Source: Roseibium suaedae
Lineage (GTDB): Bacteria > Pseudomonadota > Alphaproteobacteria > Rhizobiales > Stappiaceae
Assembly (NCBI RefSeq): GCF_900142725.1
Contig: NZ_FRBW01000001.1
Span: forward strand, 1,116,001 to 1,180,000
Reading direction: 5' to 3'
Length of the DNA: 64,000 nucleotides
The translations under genes were made by a program, and so were the position numbers. How positions within the stretch are numbered: the first letter of the stretch is position 1; each line of letters opens with the position of its first letter. A model generated the notes under the pieces. That model was not told where the DNA came from, did not search any database, and saw nothing but the letters and a program-made list of their open reading frames with translations. This document shows positions 55,226-62,951 of the stretch, piece after piece.

Positions 55226-55431
55226 GTTTGATGACAAAGCATCCAAGTTTGTTGGTCATCCCGGTTTGGTGCGAGAGCACCAAGACCGGGATCCAGTATC
55301 TCGTAGAGTTGGCTCTTGAAAAAGCCATTTACCTCAGGTGGTTACTGGATCCCTGCCTCCGCAGGGATGACATCCAATTTTTCGCGGTCTGACCCCTGCA
55401 AGGGCGGGTTGGGACTTTGTCTGCTGTCTGT
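55220..55431. repeat. Dispersed intergenic element, copy B, between duplicated terminators
   Basis: Aligns over ~205 bp with 2082-2285: GATGACAAAGCATCCAAGTT, GGTCATCCCGGTTTGGTGC, GAGAGCACCAAGACCGGGAT, TACCTCAGGTGGTTACTGGA, GCAGGGATGACATCCAA, and a right end GGGACTTTGTCTGCTGTCTG. It is bounded by two near-identical sodB terminator hairpins (3 differences). No coding content. Confidence 0.8.
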
Positions 55432-55459
55432 AAAGGCGGTCCCAACGGGCCGCCTTTTT
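55432..55459 (+). terminator. Second copy of the sodB terminator
   Basis: AAAGGCGGTCC-CAAC-GGGCCGCCTTTTT. Sits just past the right end of the repeat element; the loop and part of the stem differ slightly from the first copy. Confidence 0.85.
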
Positions 55460-55474
55460 ACTTTCCGGTTTTCC

Positions 55475-55625
55475 CCTCACCCCGGCCCTCTCCCCAGAGG
55501 GGCGAGGGGGGGGAAACGGAAAGGTTTGAAGAAATATGATCCTGATTGGCAGTCCTGAGCTTCTCCTCCCCATCACCTCTCCCAAGCCTGGGAGAGGTCG
55601 GCGCGCAGCGCCGGGTGAGGGTTGA
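55475..55625. repeat. Single CCCTCACC-ended palindromic element
   Basis: Starts CCCTCACCCCGGCCCTCTCC and ends CTCTCCCAAGCCTGGGAGAG with GTCGGCGCGCAGCGCCGGGT then GAGGGTTG. Single-copy relative of the tandem pairs at 25.8-26.2 and 46.4-46.9 kb. Together with the sodB terminators and copy B it accounts for most of the ~600-bp gap before the cytochrome gene. Confidence 0.78.
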
Positions 55626-55778
55626 TTGTTTCCCTTTGGTTGACGATCCGTCAAACGAAGCCTGACCGTTCACGGTTGAAACAACAACACTTCACAGCCC
55701 CGTGATTTTTCTTAGTCACTCTAATCATGCTGTATGACAAAAGCCGGAGACGTGATCCGGGCACATGAGGAGAGGACT

Positions 55779-56225
55779 ATGAAGAAATTTGTCGCGGCGG
55801 CGCTTTGCGTCTGCCTGACGGCGAGCGCCGCGTTTGCTGCGGGCGATGCCATTACCACGCGCAAGACCATCATGGATTCGGTTGCCGCGGCCGCTGGCCT
55901 CGGCGGCGGCATGATGAAGGGCGAAATCGCCTATACGCCGGCAGCCGGCAAGGCCGCCATCATGTCCATGGCCGCTGCGTCCCATTCCTTCGGTGCATTC
56001 TTCCCGGAAGGCTCTGAGGCCGGTGACACCACCGCAGCCCCGGCCATCTGGTCCGACGCTGCAGGTTTTGAAGCTGCTCTCGCCAAGTTTGCTGCAGCCA
56101 GCGATGCAGCTGTTCAGGCCTCCGGCAAGGATGGCCCGGCGGATGTGGATGCCTTCAAGGCAGCATTTGGCCCGATCATGGCAAACTGCAAGTCCTGCCA
56201 CGAGACGTTCCGCGTCAAGAAGTAA
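55779..56225 (+). CDS. Cytochrome c' / c-556 family protein
   Basis: 148 residues from the ATG after GAGGAGAGGACT. Signal peptide ~1-21 (ALCVCLTASAAFA). A four-helix c'-type domain with one heme attached by CKSCHETFRVKK at the very C-terminus, as in c-556 proteins. Periplasmic; may transfer electrons or bind NO. Followed after ~160 bp by a diheme cytochrome gene on the same strand. Confidence 0.92.
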   Translation: MKKFVAAALCVCLTASAAFAAGDAITTRKTIMDSVAAAAGLGGGMMKGEIAYTPAAGKAAIMSMAAASHSFGAFFPEGSEAGDTTAAPAIWSDAAGFEAALAKFAAASDAAVQASGKDGPADVDAFKAAFGPIMANCKSCHETFRVKK

Positions 56226-56386
56226 GGTGGTCCGGCCCTGCCGGATCCTGTTTCTCCGGACCGGTGGATCATCGCTCGTCAGGCGGTGGTCCCGGTCCGG
56301 TTTGCTGCCGTTGCGCTGATCCTTCCACGCGCTGACATGCGCCGCGCTCTGGCCGTTTCCTGTTTCCCGATTGTGTTGAGGGCAAA

Positions 56387-57310
56387 ATGCTGAAGAAGAT
56401 CCTGGGCCTTGGTGTTGTTCTGGCGATCGCCGGTGCAGGGACGGGCTGGGTTCTCAGTGCCTCGACACCCTTGCCCGCCGAGGTTCTGAGCAGCCTGCCG
56501 GAAGGCGATGCGGCGCGCGGTGAAGCCATGTTCTGGGCAGGCGGCTGCACCTCCTGCCACTCGGCGCCGGGAGCCGAAGGCGAGGACAAGCTGAAGCTTG
56601 GCGGTGGCCTGAAGCTGGTCTCCCCCTTCGGGACTTTCGTCGCCCCCAACATTTCCAGCGATGCACAGGATGGAATTGGCGGCTGGAGCGCGGCATCCTT
56701 TGCCAATGCGATGATGACCGGCACCGGTCCGCATGGCGAGAACCTCTATCCGGCCTTTCCCTTCACATCCTATTCCCGCATGGACATTCAGGATGTCACC
56801 GATCTCTTTGCCTTCATGAAGACCCTGCCGGCCGTTGCCGGCAAGGCACCGGATCATGAACTGGGCTTTCCCTTCAACATCCGCCGTGGCCTCGGGCTCT
56901 GGAAGCTGGTGAACATGTCCTCCGGTCCCGTGGTCAAGGAACCGGCCGCAGGGGCCGATGTGGACATGGATGTGTGGAACCGTGGGCGATATCTGGTCGA
57001 AGGGCCGGGCCATTGCGGCGAATGTCATACGCCGCGCAATCCGATTGGCGGGCTGGACTATTCTGCCTGGCTGAGCGGAGCCGATGCGCCGACCGGCGAG
57101 GGCAAGATCCCCGGCCTTGATCCGGCGTCCGAACTGGGCAGCTGGAGCGTTCCCGATATCGCCTATTATCTGGAAAGTGGGTTCACGCCCGAATACGACA
57201 GCGTTGGCGGAGAAATGGTGGAAGTGCAGGCCAATATGGCCAAGCTTCCCGCCAGCGACCGCGAAGCGATCGCGGTCTATCTGAAGGCTTTGCCCGCAGC
57301 GGCCAAGTGA
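56387..57310 (+). CDS. Diheme cytochrome c
   Basis: 307 residues. N-terminal signal or anchor ~1-22 (ILGLGVVLAIAGAGTGWVLS). Two c-type domains: heme 1 at CTSCHS (~50) and heme 2 at CGECHT (~205), each with a following Met-containing axial region (AMMTGTGPHGENLYPAFPF and EMVEVQANMAKL). Layout resembles cytochrome subunits of periplasmic alcohol/aldehyde dehydrogenases and fructose dehydrogenase-type systems. No dehydrogenase is adjacent. Paired with the preceding c'-type cytochrome. Confidence 0.9.
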   Translation: MLKKILGLGVVLAIAGAGTGWVLSASTPLPAEVLSSLPEGDAARGEAMFWAGGCTSCHSAPGAEGEDKLKLGGGLKLVSPFGTFVAPNISSDAQDGIGGWSAASFANAMMTGTGPHGENLYPAFPFTSYSRMDIQDVTDLFAFMKTLPAVAGKAPDHELGFPFNIRRGLGLWKLVNMSSGPVVKEPAAGADVDMDVWNRGRYLVEGPGHCGECHTPRNPIGGLDYSAWLSGADAPTGEGKIPGLDPASELGSWSVPDIAYYLESGFTPEYDSVGGEMVEVQANMAKLPASDREAIAVYLKALPAAAK

Positions 57311-57339
57311 GACCCGGGCAGTCTGTTCCGCCCTTCAGG

Positions 57340-57371
57340 CAGCGGCTCCGGCTTTTTAAAGAGAGCCGCTG
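57340..57371. terminator. Convergent terminator hairpin
   Basis: CAGCGGCTC-CGGCTTTTTAAAGA-GAGCCGCTG, a perfect 9-bp stem between the plus-strand diheme cytochrome and the minus-strand gene at 57385. Confidence 0.65.
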
Positions 57372-57384
57372 TCCGTCCTGTCGA

Positions 57385-57726
57385 TTAGAGAGGCTGGCAG
57401 CGGTTGTAGATTGCCAGGTCGATATAGCCGGACATGTAGTTCAGGAAAGTCTGGCATTCCGCCTTGGTCTGAAAGCAGCCTTCGCGTGAGACGTTGAAGG
57501 TGCGGCTGAAGTCATAGGTCTTGCCGCCGATGATGCCCTTCCAGCCCGGCTGACCGGCCGGATAGGCCTTGCAGTCGTAGCGGGTGCCGGTGGTCTGGGG
57601 GATGTTGGTTTTGCTGTAGGTCGGTGCGAAGAACAGGTCTTCCAGCAGCCCGGCCTGAGCCGCAGGGGCGGAAACGGCAAATGTCAGGAAAGCGCCTGCC
57701 AGAACTGCGGTTGCGGATTTCATCAT
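57385..57726 (-). CDS. Small exported protein of unknown function
   Basis: 113 residues from the ATG at 57726 (a second ATG follows immediately). Signal peptide ~1-26 (AGAFLTFAVSAPAAQAG). Mature part with Cys in YDCKAYPAGQPGWKG, a RTFNVSREGCFQTKAECQTF pair, and a final YNRCQPL, so four cysteines and two possible disulfides. No family recognised. Comparable in design to the Cys-containing protein at 53043-53381, without clear sequence similarity. Confidence 0.75.
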   Translation of the reverse strand: MMKSATAVLAGAFLTFAVSAPAAQAGLLEDLFFAPTYSKTNIPQTTGTRYDCKAYPAGQPGWKGIIGGKTYDFSRTFNVSREGCFQTKAECQTFLNYMSGYIDLAIYNRCQPL

Positions 57727-58007
57727 CAGGTCTTTCTCCGTTCGGCCTCACCCGGCCACGATTTCAGCGGCGTGCCCATAAAGGCTGCCTTCAGCGCAGG
57801 AACCATACAACCCTGCATCCGCATTTGATATATGCCTTCCCGCCGCCGTTTCCACGGTGAGGATTGAGGAATTCCCAGCTTTTGGCGGAAAGCATGGGTG
57901 AAAGCCTGCGGGAATGGCGAGCGTGGAAAGAGACCGGCATGGCTCCCATGGTCGAGCCATGCAGAATGAAAACGACTGAAGTTTGTTCCGTTTGTCAGAC
58001 GGATAAG

Positions 58008-58024
58008 AGGGGGCAGGCCCCCTC
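58008..58024. terminator. Terminator-like hairpin after the oligopeptidase gene
   Basis: GAGGGGG-CA-GGCCCCCTC, 11 bp beyond the minus-strand stop of oligopeptidase B; flanked by a second weak pairing (AACGACT..TCGTT). A T-run in the minus direction is short. Confidence 0.6.
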
Positions 58025-58035
58025 CGCAGTCGTTC

Positions 58036-60123
58036 TTACGCCTTGCCGGTGACCATGAGGGCGAAGGCCTGGACCAGGGCGACTTCCTTCAGGCGGTCGA
58101 ACCGGCCCGAGGCGCCGCCGTGGCCGGCTTCCATGTTGGTCTTCAGCATCAGCAGGCTGTCGCCGGTCTTGGTGGCGCGCAGCTTGGCAACCCACTTGGC
58201 GGGCTCCCAATAGGTCACGCGTGGATCGGTCAGGCCGCCCACGGCCATGATCGCCGGATAGGCCTTCGCCTCGACATTGTCGTATGGCGAATAGGAGGCG
58301 ATGTAGTCATAGGCTTCCGGATCGGTGACCGGATTACCCCATTCCGGCCATTCCGGCGGGGTCAGCGGCAGGGTGTCGTCCAGCATGGTGGCCAGAACAT
58401 CGACGAAAGGCACCTCGGCGATGATCCCGGCAAAGGCGTCCGGCGCCATGTTGGAAACCGCGCCCATCAGCATGCCGCCCGCAGAGCCGCCCTGGGCGAC
58501 TATGCGGTCGTGAGCGGTGAATTTCTCCGCCACCAGATGGCGGGCTGCCGCGATGAAATCGGTGAAGGTGTTCTTCTTGTCCTTGCGGCGGCCGTTCTTG
58601 TACCAGCGGAAGCCCTTGTCCTTGCCGCCGCGGATATGGGCAATGGCATAGACGAAGCCCCGGTCCACCAGCGACAGGGCATTGGTGTTGAAGCTGGCGG
58701 GAATGGAAATGCCGTAGGAGCCATAGCCATAGAGCAGGCAGGGGGCGGAGCCGTCCAGCGGTGTGTCCTTGCGGTAGATCAGCGACACAGGCACGGTCTC
58801 GCCGTCGCCGGCAGGGGCCTGAAGGCGGCGGGTGACATAGAGCCCTGCATCATGTCCGGACGGGACTTCCTGCTCCTTGCGCAGGGTCCGCTCCCGAGTC
58901 TCCACGTCATAGTCATAGACCTGGGCAGGGGTGGTCATGGACGAATAGGTGAAGCGGATGGTTCGGGTGTCGAACTCGTAGCCATCGGACAGGCCCAGCG
59001 AATAGGCTTCCTCATCAAAGGCGATGGCGTGTTCGATGTTGTCTGCCAGGCGCCGGATGACAATGCGCGGCAGGCCGTTGTCCCGTTCCAGACGAGCCAT
59101 GAAGCTCTTGTAGACCACATGAGACAGGATCAGGCGGCCCGGCGTGTGCGGCACCAGATCCGTCCAGTTGTCCCTGGACGGCGCAGATTTTGGCGCGGTG
59201 ACGATCTTGAAGTCTTCCGCATCCCCGGCATTGGTGAGGATGTAATAGAGGCCGCCATTGTCCTCGATCGAATATTCGATGCCGGTCTCGCGCGGGGCGA
59301 CCAGCTTCGGGGCGGCCAAGGGCTGATCGGCGGGAATGGTCCAGACTTCCGAGGTCTCGTGGTCATGGATATCGATCAGCAGCGTGTTGCCCGACTGGGT
59401 CCGGCCGATGCCCATGAAGAAGCCCGGATCCTTCTCCTCATAGACGAGGACGTCCGCTGCCGGATCGGTGCCGATCTCGTGGCGGAACAGTTTGGACGGG
59501 CGGTGGTTGGCGTCCAGACGCACATAGAAGAGATACTTGCCACAGGCGGAAAACACCCCGCCGCCGCCGGTGTCCTCGATGCGCGTGGCGCTGTCTTCTC
59601 CGGTCGCCAGATCGCGGATGCGGACGGTGTAATATTCCGAGCCCTTGTCGTCATAGCCCCAGGCCAGCAGCCTGTGGTCGTCCGAATGGCCCGCGCCGCC
59701 GAACTTGAAATAGGCCTTGCCGGCAGCTTCCTTGTCGCCGTCCAGCAGCACTTCCTCGCCCGAGCCGTCCCGTCTGGAGCGGGTGAATTTCGGATGCTGG
59801 CCGCCGGTGACATATTTCAGGCCGTAGAGATAGTCGCCGTCCGGTGACGGCACGGAGCTGTCGTCTTCCTTGATACGGCCGCGCATCTCGGCAAAGAGCG
59901 TCTCCTGCAGCGCGCCGGTCGGGGCCATAATGGCTTCCTGATAGGCGTTTTCCGCATCCAGATAGGCTGCGATGTCCGGGCTGAGGGCCTCGCGCCCGTC
60001 GCGCATGACCTCCTGCCAGTTCTCGGCCCTCAGCCAGGCGTAATCGTCCTGACGGGTCTTGCCATGGGTTTCAAGGAGGAGTGGACGCGCCTCGGCGCTG
60101 GGGGGAGTGAGCTTTGTCATCAT
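58036..60123 (-). CDS. ptrB: Oligopeptidase B (S9A serine peptidase)
   Basis: 695 residues from the ATG at 60123 (60120 equally possible); the longer frame is upstream non-coding. N-terminal beta-propeller (~20-410) with YAWLRAENW, GDYLYGLKYV and YEEKDPGFFMGIGR. C-terminal hydrolase domain: oxyanion Tyr-Gly region LLYGYGSYGIS, nucleophile Ser in AQGGSAGGMLMG (~540), Asp in TDPRVTYWEPAKW (~628), and His in EAGHGGASGRF (~670). It cleaves after basic residues in peptides of up to ~30 residues, in the cytoplasm or periplasm. No signal peptide seen. Confidence 0.94.
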   Translation of the reverse strand: MMTKLTPPSAEARPLLLETHGKTRQDDYAWLRAENWQEVMRDGREALSPDIAAYLDAENAYQEAIMAPTGALQETLFAEMRGRIKEDDSSVPSPDGDYLYGLKYVTGGQHPKFTRSRRDGSGEEVLLDGDKEAAGKAYFKFGGAGHSDDHRLLAWGYDDKGSEYYTVRIRDLATGEDSATRIEDTGGGGVFSACGKYLFYVRLDANHRPSKLFRHEIGTDPAADVLVYEEKDPGFFMGIGRTQSGNTLLIDIHDHETSEVWTIPADQPLAAPKLVAPRETGIEYSIEDNGGLYYILTNAGDAEDFKIVTAPKSAPSRDNWTDLVPHTPGRLILSHVVYKSFMARLERDNGLPRIVIRRLADNIEHAIAFDEEAYSLGLSDGYEFDTRTIRFTYSSMTTPAQVYDYDVETRERTLRKEQEVPSGHDAGLYVTRRLQAPAGDGETVPVSLIYRKDTPLDGSAPCLLYGYGSYGISIPASFNTNALSLVDRGFVYAIAHIRGGKDKGFRWYKNGRRKDKKNTFTDFIAAARHLVAEKFTAHDRIVAQGGSAGGMLMGAVSNMAPDAFAGIIAEVPFVDVLATMLDDTLPLTPPEWPEWGNPVTDPEAYDYIASYSPYDNVEAKAYPAIMAVGGLTDPRVTYWEPAKWVAKLRATKTGDSLLMLKTNMEAGHGGASGRFDRLKEVALVQAFALMVTGKA

Positions 60124-60166
60124 ACACCCCGAGTTAGGGTTTTTTCGACGGTGCGGCAAGGGGCAA

Positions 60167-60188
60167 GCAGGCGGCTTTCGCCGCCTGC
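60167..60188. terminator. Hairpin between the acid phosphatase and oligopeptidase genes
   Basis: GCAGGCGGC-TTTC-GCCGCCTGC, a perfect 9-bp stem 15 bp after the minus-strand acid phosphatase stop. Weak T-run on the minus strand, so termination is likely but not certain. Confidence 0.65.
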
Positions 60189-60202
60189 CTGTATTCCGCA
60201 AA

Positions 60203-60907
60203 TCAGTAATCGGAATCGATGATCACTTCTTCACCGAAAGAGCCGTTCTTCGGCATCGGCTTGTAGGTGGAGTTGGAGGCGCGCATGACGCGGATCGGGC
60301 GGGCGCCGATCTCCAGGGCCTGCCGCATGTCGCCGTCTGCATCACCGTAATAGACCTTGATTGCGTGTTCCTTCATGAAGGCGGTCTTGCTTTCGCTGCC
60401 TGCGGTGAACACAACCGGATTGATCTTCTCCAGACCAAAGGCCGTCTGGATGGTCTCGGTCAGCTTTTCACCTTCGCTGGCGGTGCGCCCGGTGATGAAG
60501 AAGATGGTGTCGCCCCGGTCCGTGTGCATCTTGATCAGCTTGGCTGCGACTTCCTTCGGAATGGAGTAGGGGCCGCAATTGGCGTTGATGTCGGTCCAGA
60601 AATCGATGTTCTTCAGATAGTCGAACTTGCCCGGGGAGTACTTGTTCTGGCCGTAGTAGAAGCAGGGGCTGGAGAAGAGAACCGTGTCGTCCACGTCAAA
60701 GCCGATGGTCATCGGCGGCTGACCTTCAAAGCTCTTGGCGACCTGCTCCACACTGACCCAGTGAATGGGCGCCTGATGAGACAGTTCGCTGGTGGTCGCA
60801 CCCGGATTGAGCGGATCCACATCGGCCGCGAATGCCATATGGGCAGGAGCCAGAAGCAGGCTGATCGCGAGAGATGTGTTGCGGAGCATTTTGCAGGTCA
60901 TCTTCAT
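60203..60907 (-). CDS. aphA: Class B acid phosphatase
   Basis: 234 residues from the ATG at 60907. Signal peptide ~1-28 (SLAISLLLAPAHMAFAADVD). DDDD-phosphatase motif 1 FDVDDTVLFSS (~70), motif 2 FFITGRTAS (~145), and motif 3 YYGDADGD (~190), plus the Cys of SSPCFYYG. It removes phosphate from organic phosphomonoesters in the periplasm with Mg2+. The family is best known from Enterobacteriaceae and Pasteurellaceae, so its presence here may reflect transfer. Base composition is slightly lower in GC than the neighbours. Confidence 0.92.
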   Translation of the reverse strand: MKMTCKMLRNTSLAISLLLAPAHMAFAADVDPLNPGATTSELSHQAPIHWVSVEQVAKSFEGQPPMTIGFDVDDTVLFSSPCFYYGQNKYSPGKFDYLKNIDFWTDINANCGPYSIPKEVAAKLIKMHTDRGDTIFFITGRTASEGEKLTETIQTAFGLEKINPVVFTAGSESKTAFMKEHAIKVYYGDADGDMRQALEIGARPIRVMRASNSTYKPMPKNGSFGEEVIIDSDY

Positions 60908-61104
60908 CGGAATGTCTCGATTTTTTCGAACCAGCCACCTTCGGTATTCGTTCTGAAAGGGAGAAATCAGGGGCAGGTCCTGAGTGGGAGGAAGCGTCAA
61001 TAAGATTTGACGGCTAATTATTTGCAGAATTTTTCAAGAGGTGAAAGGATTTTTGTCCCGTCCTGCGCGCAGAGGTTCCGCATACTCCCGGATGGGCTCG
61101 ACCC

Positions 61105-62376
61105 CTAAGCAAACACCTCTTTGCGCTGCTTCCCCCGCAGCAGCACAAACACGATGATGGCGATGTTCATCAGGTTCCAGGCAATCCCATTGAGGAATGC
61201 GGCCTGATAGGAACCGGTGAGGTCGTAGATCCATCCGGACAGCCAGCCGCCGAGCGCCATGCCCAGGATGGTTGCGGCAATGACGAGGCCGATGCGCTGG
61301 CCTGCCTCATGGGCGGGCAGATATTCGCGCACCACGATGGCATAGCTCGGCACAATGCCGCCCTGTGACAGGCCGAAGACCAGCGAGACGAGATAGAGCG
61401 AAGCCAGCCCATCGAAGGGCAGGTAAAGGAACAGGGCAGCGCATTGGGCAAGTGAGCCCAGAAGCAGGGTGCGCACGCCGCCGATGGCATCTGCCAGCAC
61501 TCCGGAGAGAAGGCGGCTGACGACGCCGCCCGCCACCATTAGCGCCAGCATGTCCGCACCGCGGGCGACACCATATCCAAGGTCGACGCAATAGGCGACG
61601 ATGTGAACCTGCGGCATGGACATGGCCACGCAGCAGCCAAGCCCCGCGAGAAACAGCAGCCACTGAAGCACGGTCGGCGACAGGACAGGCTTGCCGGGAC
61701 CATTGCCTGAGCCATTCAGGGAGGCGGGGGCGTGAACAGCCCGTTCCGGCGGCGATTGGCGCAGCAGCAATGCCAGCGGCACCATGGCAACAAGAATGAT
61801 CGCGGCAATCAGAAAATAGGTGGCCCGCCAATCGGTGCTGGCCAGCGACCATTTGATCAGGGTCGGCCACAGGATGCCTGCCAGATAATTGCCGCTGGCA
61901 GCAGCTGCGACGGCAATTCCGCGGCGTTTCTCGAACCAGTGGGAGAGGTCCGCCAGAAGCGGACCGAAGGTCGCGGCTGTTCCTGTGCCGATGAAGAGAC
62001 CCTGCGCCAGCGAGAAGAGCAGGATATTGCTGGACAGCGCTGCCAGGGAGAAGCCGGCCGCCAACGCCAGCGCTGATCCGATAACCGGCAGCAGCACCCC
62101 GGCCCGGTCCACCAGCCGGCCGATCAGATAGTTTCCGAGGCCGAAGCCGATCATGGTCAGCGTATAGGGCAGGGAGGCGTCGCCCCGGTCGATGCCGAAT
62201 TCGCTCTGCACCGCAGGCAGCACCACCACCACCGCCCACATGCCCGCGCCACCCAGCGTGCTGAGCAGAATGCAGACAGCAAGACGGAACCAGGCCCGAG
62301 GCCCGTCAACCTGGTTGGGGGCAGTGGGGTGAGCGGCAGAGGACAAGGAAGGGACTCCCGAAATGGACCGGGACAC
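61105..62376 (-). CDS. MFS transporter
   Basis: 423 residues, GTG start at 62376; a TTG at 62346, 30 bp in and preceded by GGGAG, is a credible alternative. 12 predicted helices, with the RGDASLPYTLTMIGFGLGNY loop 2-3 region and GPLLADLSHWFEKRRGIAVA between helices 4 and 5. A hydrophilic middle loop (~205-225) divides the halves. The DRGDASLPY motif and the SHWFEKRRG loop are seen in oxalate/formate (OFA)-like and related carriers. Substrate unknown. Confidence 0.85.
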   Translation of the reverse strand: MSRSISGVPSLSSAAHPTAPNQVDGPRAWFRLAVCILLSTLGGAGMWAVVVVLPAVQSEFGIDRGDASLPYTLTMIGFGLGNYLIGRLVDRAGVLLPVIGSALALAAGFSLAALSSNILLFSLAQGLFIGTGTAATFGPLLADLSHWFEKRRGIAVAAAASGNYLAGILWPTLIKWSLASTDWRATYFLIAAIILVAMVPLALLLRQSPPERAVHAPASLNGSGNGPGKPVLSPTVLQWLLFLAGLGCCVAMSMPQVHIVAYCVDLGYGVARGADMLALMVAGGVVSRLLSGVLADAIGGVRTLLLGSLAQCAALFLYLPFDGLASLYLVSLVFGLSQGGIVPSYAIVVREYLPAHEAGQRIGLVIAATILGMALGGWLSGWIYDLTGSYQAAFLNGIAWNLMNIAIIVFVLLRGKQRKEVFA

Positions 62377-62951
62377 TAGGCAGCATTCCTGTGTCCAAGT
62401 CTACCAAGAAGACGTGTCTTGCTTGTGCGCACGGCTGGGCTGCGGGCGAGGCTGTGCATCCCGGTAGGTATCCCTTTGGTGGAGTTTCCGACGAGCCGGA
62501 ACAACCATCCCTTTTTCCGGGTAGGTTTGCATTTTCTTCAGGTGATCAAGCAACTTGATATTGCGCGATTGGGGAGATGGTTCCGTGTGGTTTTATTTAA
62601 ATAACTTCAGGTGGTCTTTGGTGGGGTAGTGTGTCTCTTGCGTTGAAACGAGGAGTGCGCGGCGGGTTTTTAGAAAAAGAAAATTCAAAAAATGCCAAAG
62701 GCGTTCTTTGGTAAATGATTAGAATAAATTCAATTATTGCGCGAATCTTCAATCGAAAACAACACGTAATAAGGGTAAAATTCGGGCAAATTACCTATGA
62801 AAGATGGCCTGTAGGGAAATGGTGGAGATTTGAAAACTCAAGCGTTTACATTTTTCATTTAGGGAGGCTGCCTTTGAGTAAATGGTGAAGTTAAGGCATT
62901 TTTAAATCCAGGAGCGCGATTACATCCTCAAATTGAGGAAGGGTTGAGAGA
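62377..62951. other. 575-bp AT-rich intergenic region before the chemotaxis receptor
   Basis: Clearly poorer in GC than the rest of the window. A hairpin-like AATGCCAAAGGCGTTCTTTGGTA lies at ~62689-62712 (partial complement CCAAAG/CTTTGG). The receptor ribosome site is GAGGAAGGGTTGAGAGA. No recognised gene; probably a long regulated promoter region. Confidence 0.45.
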
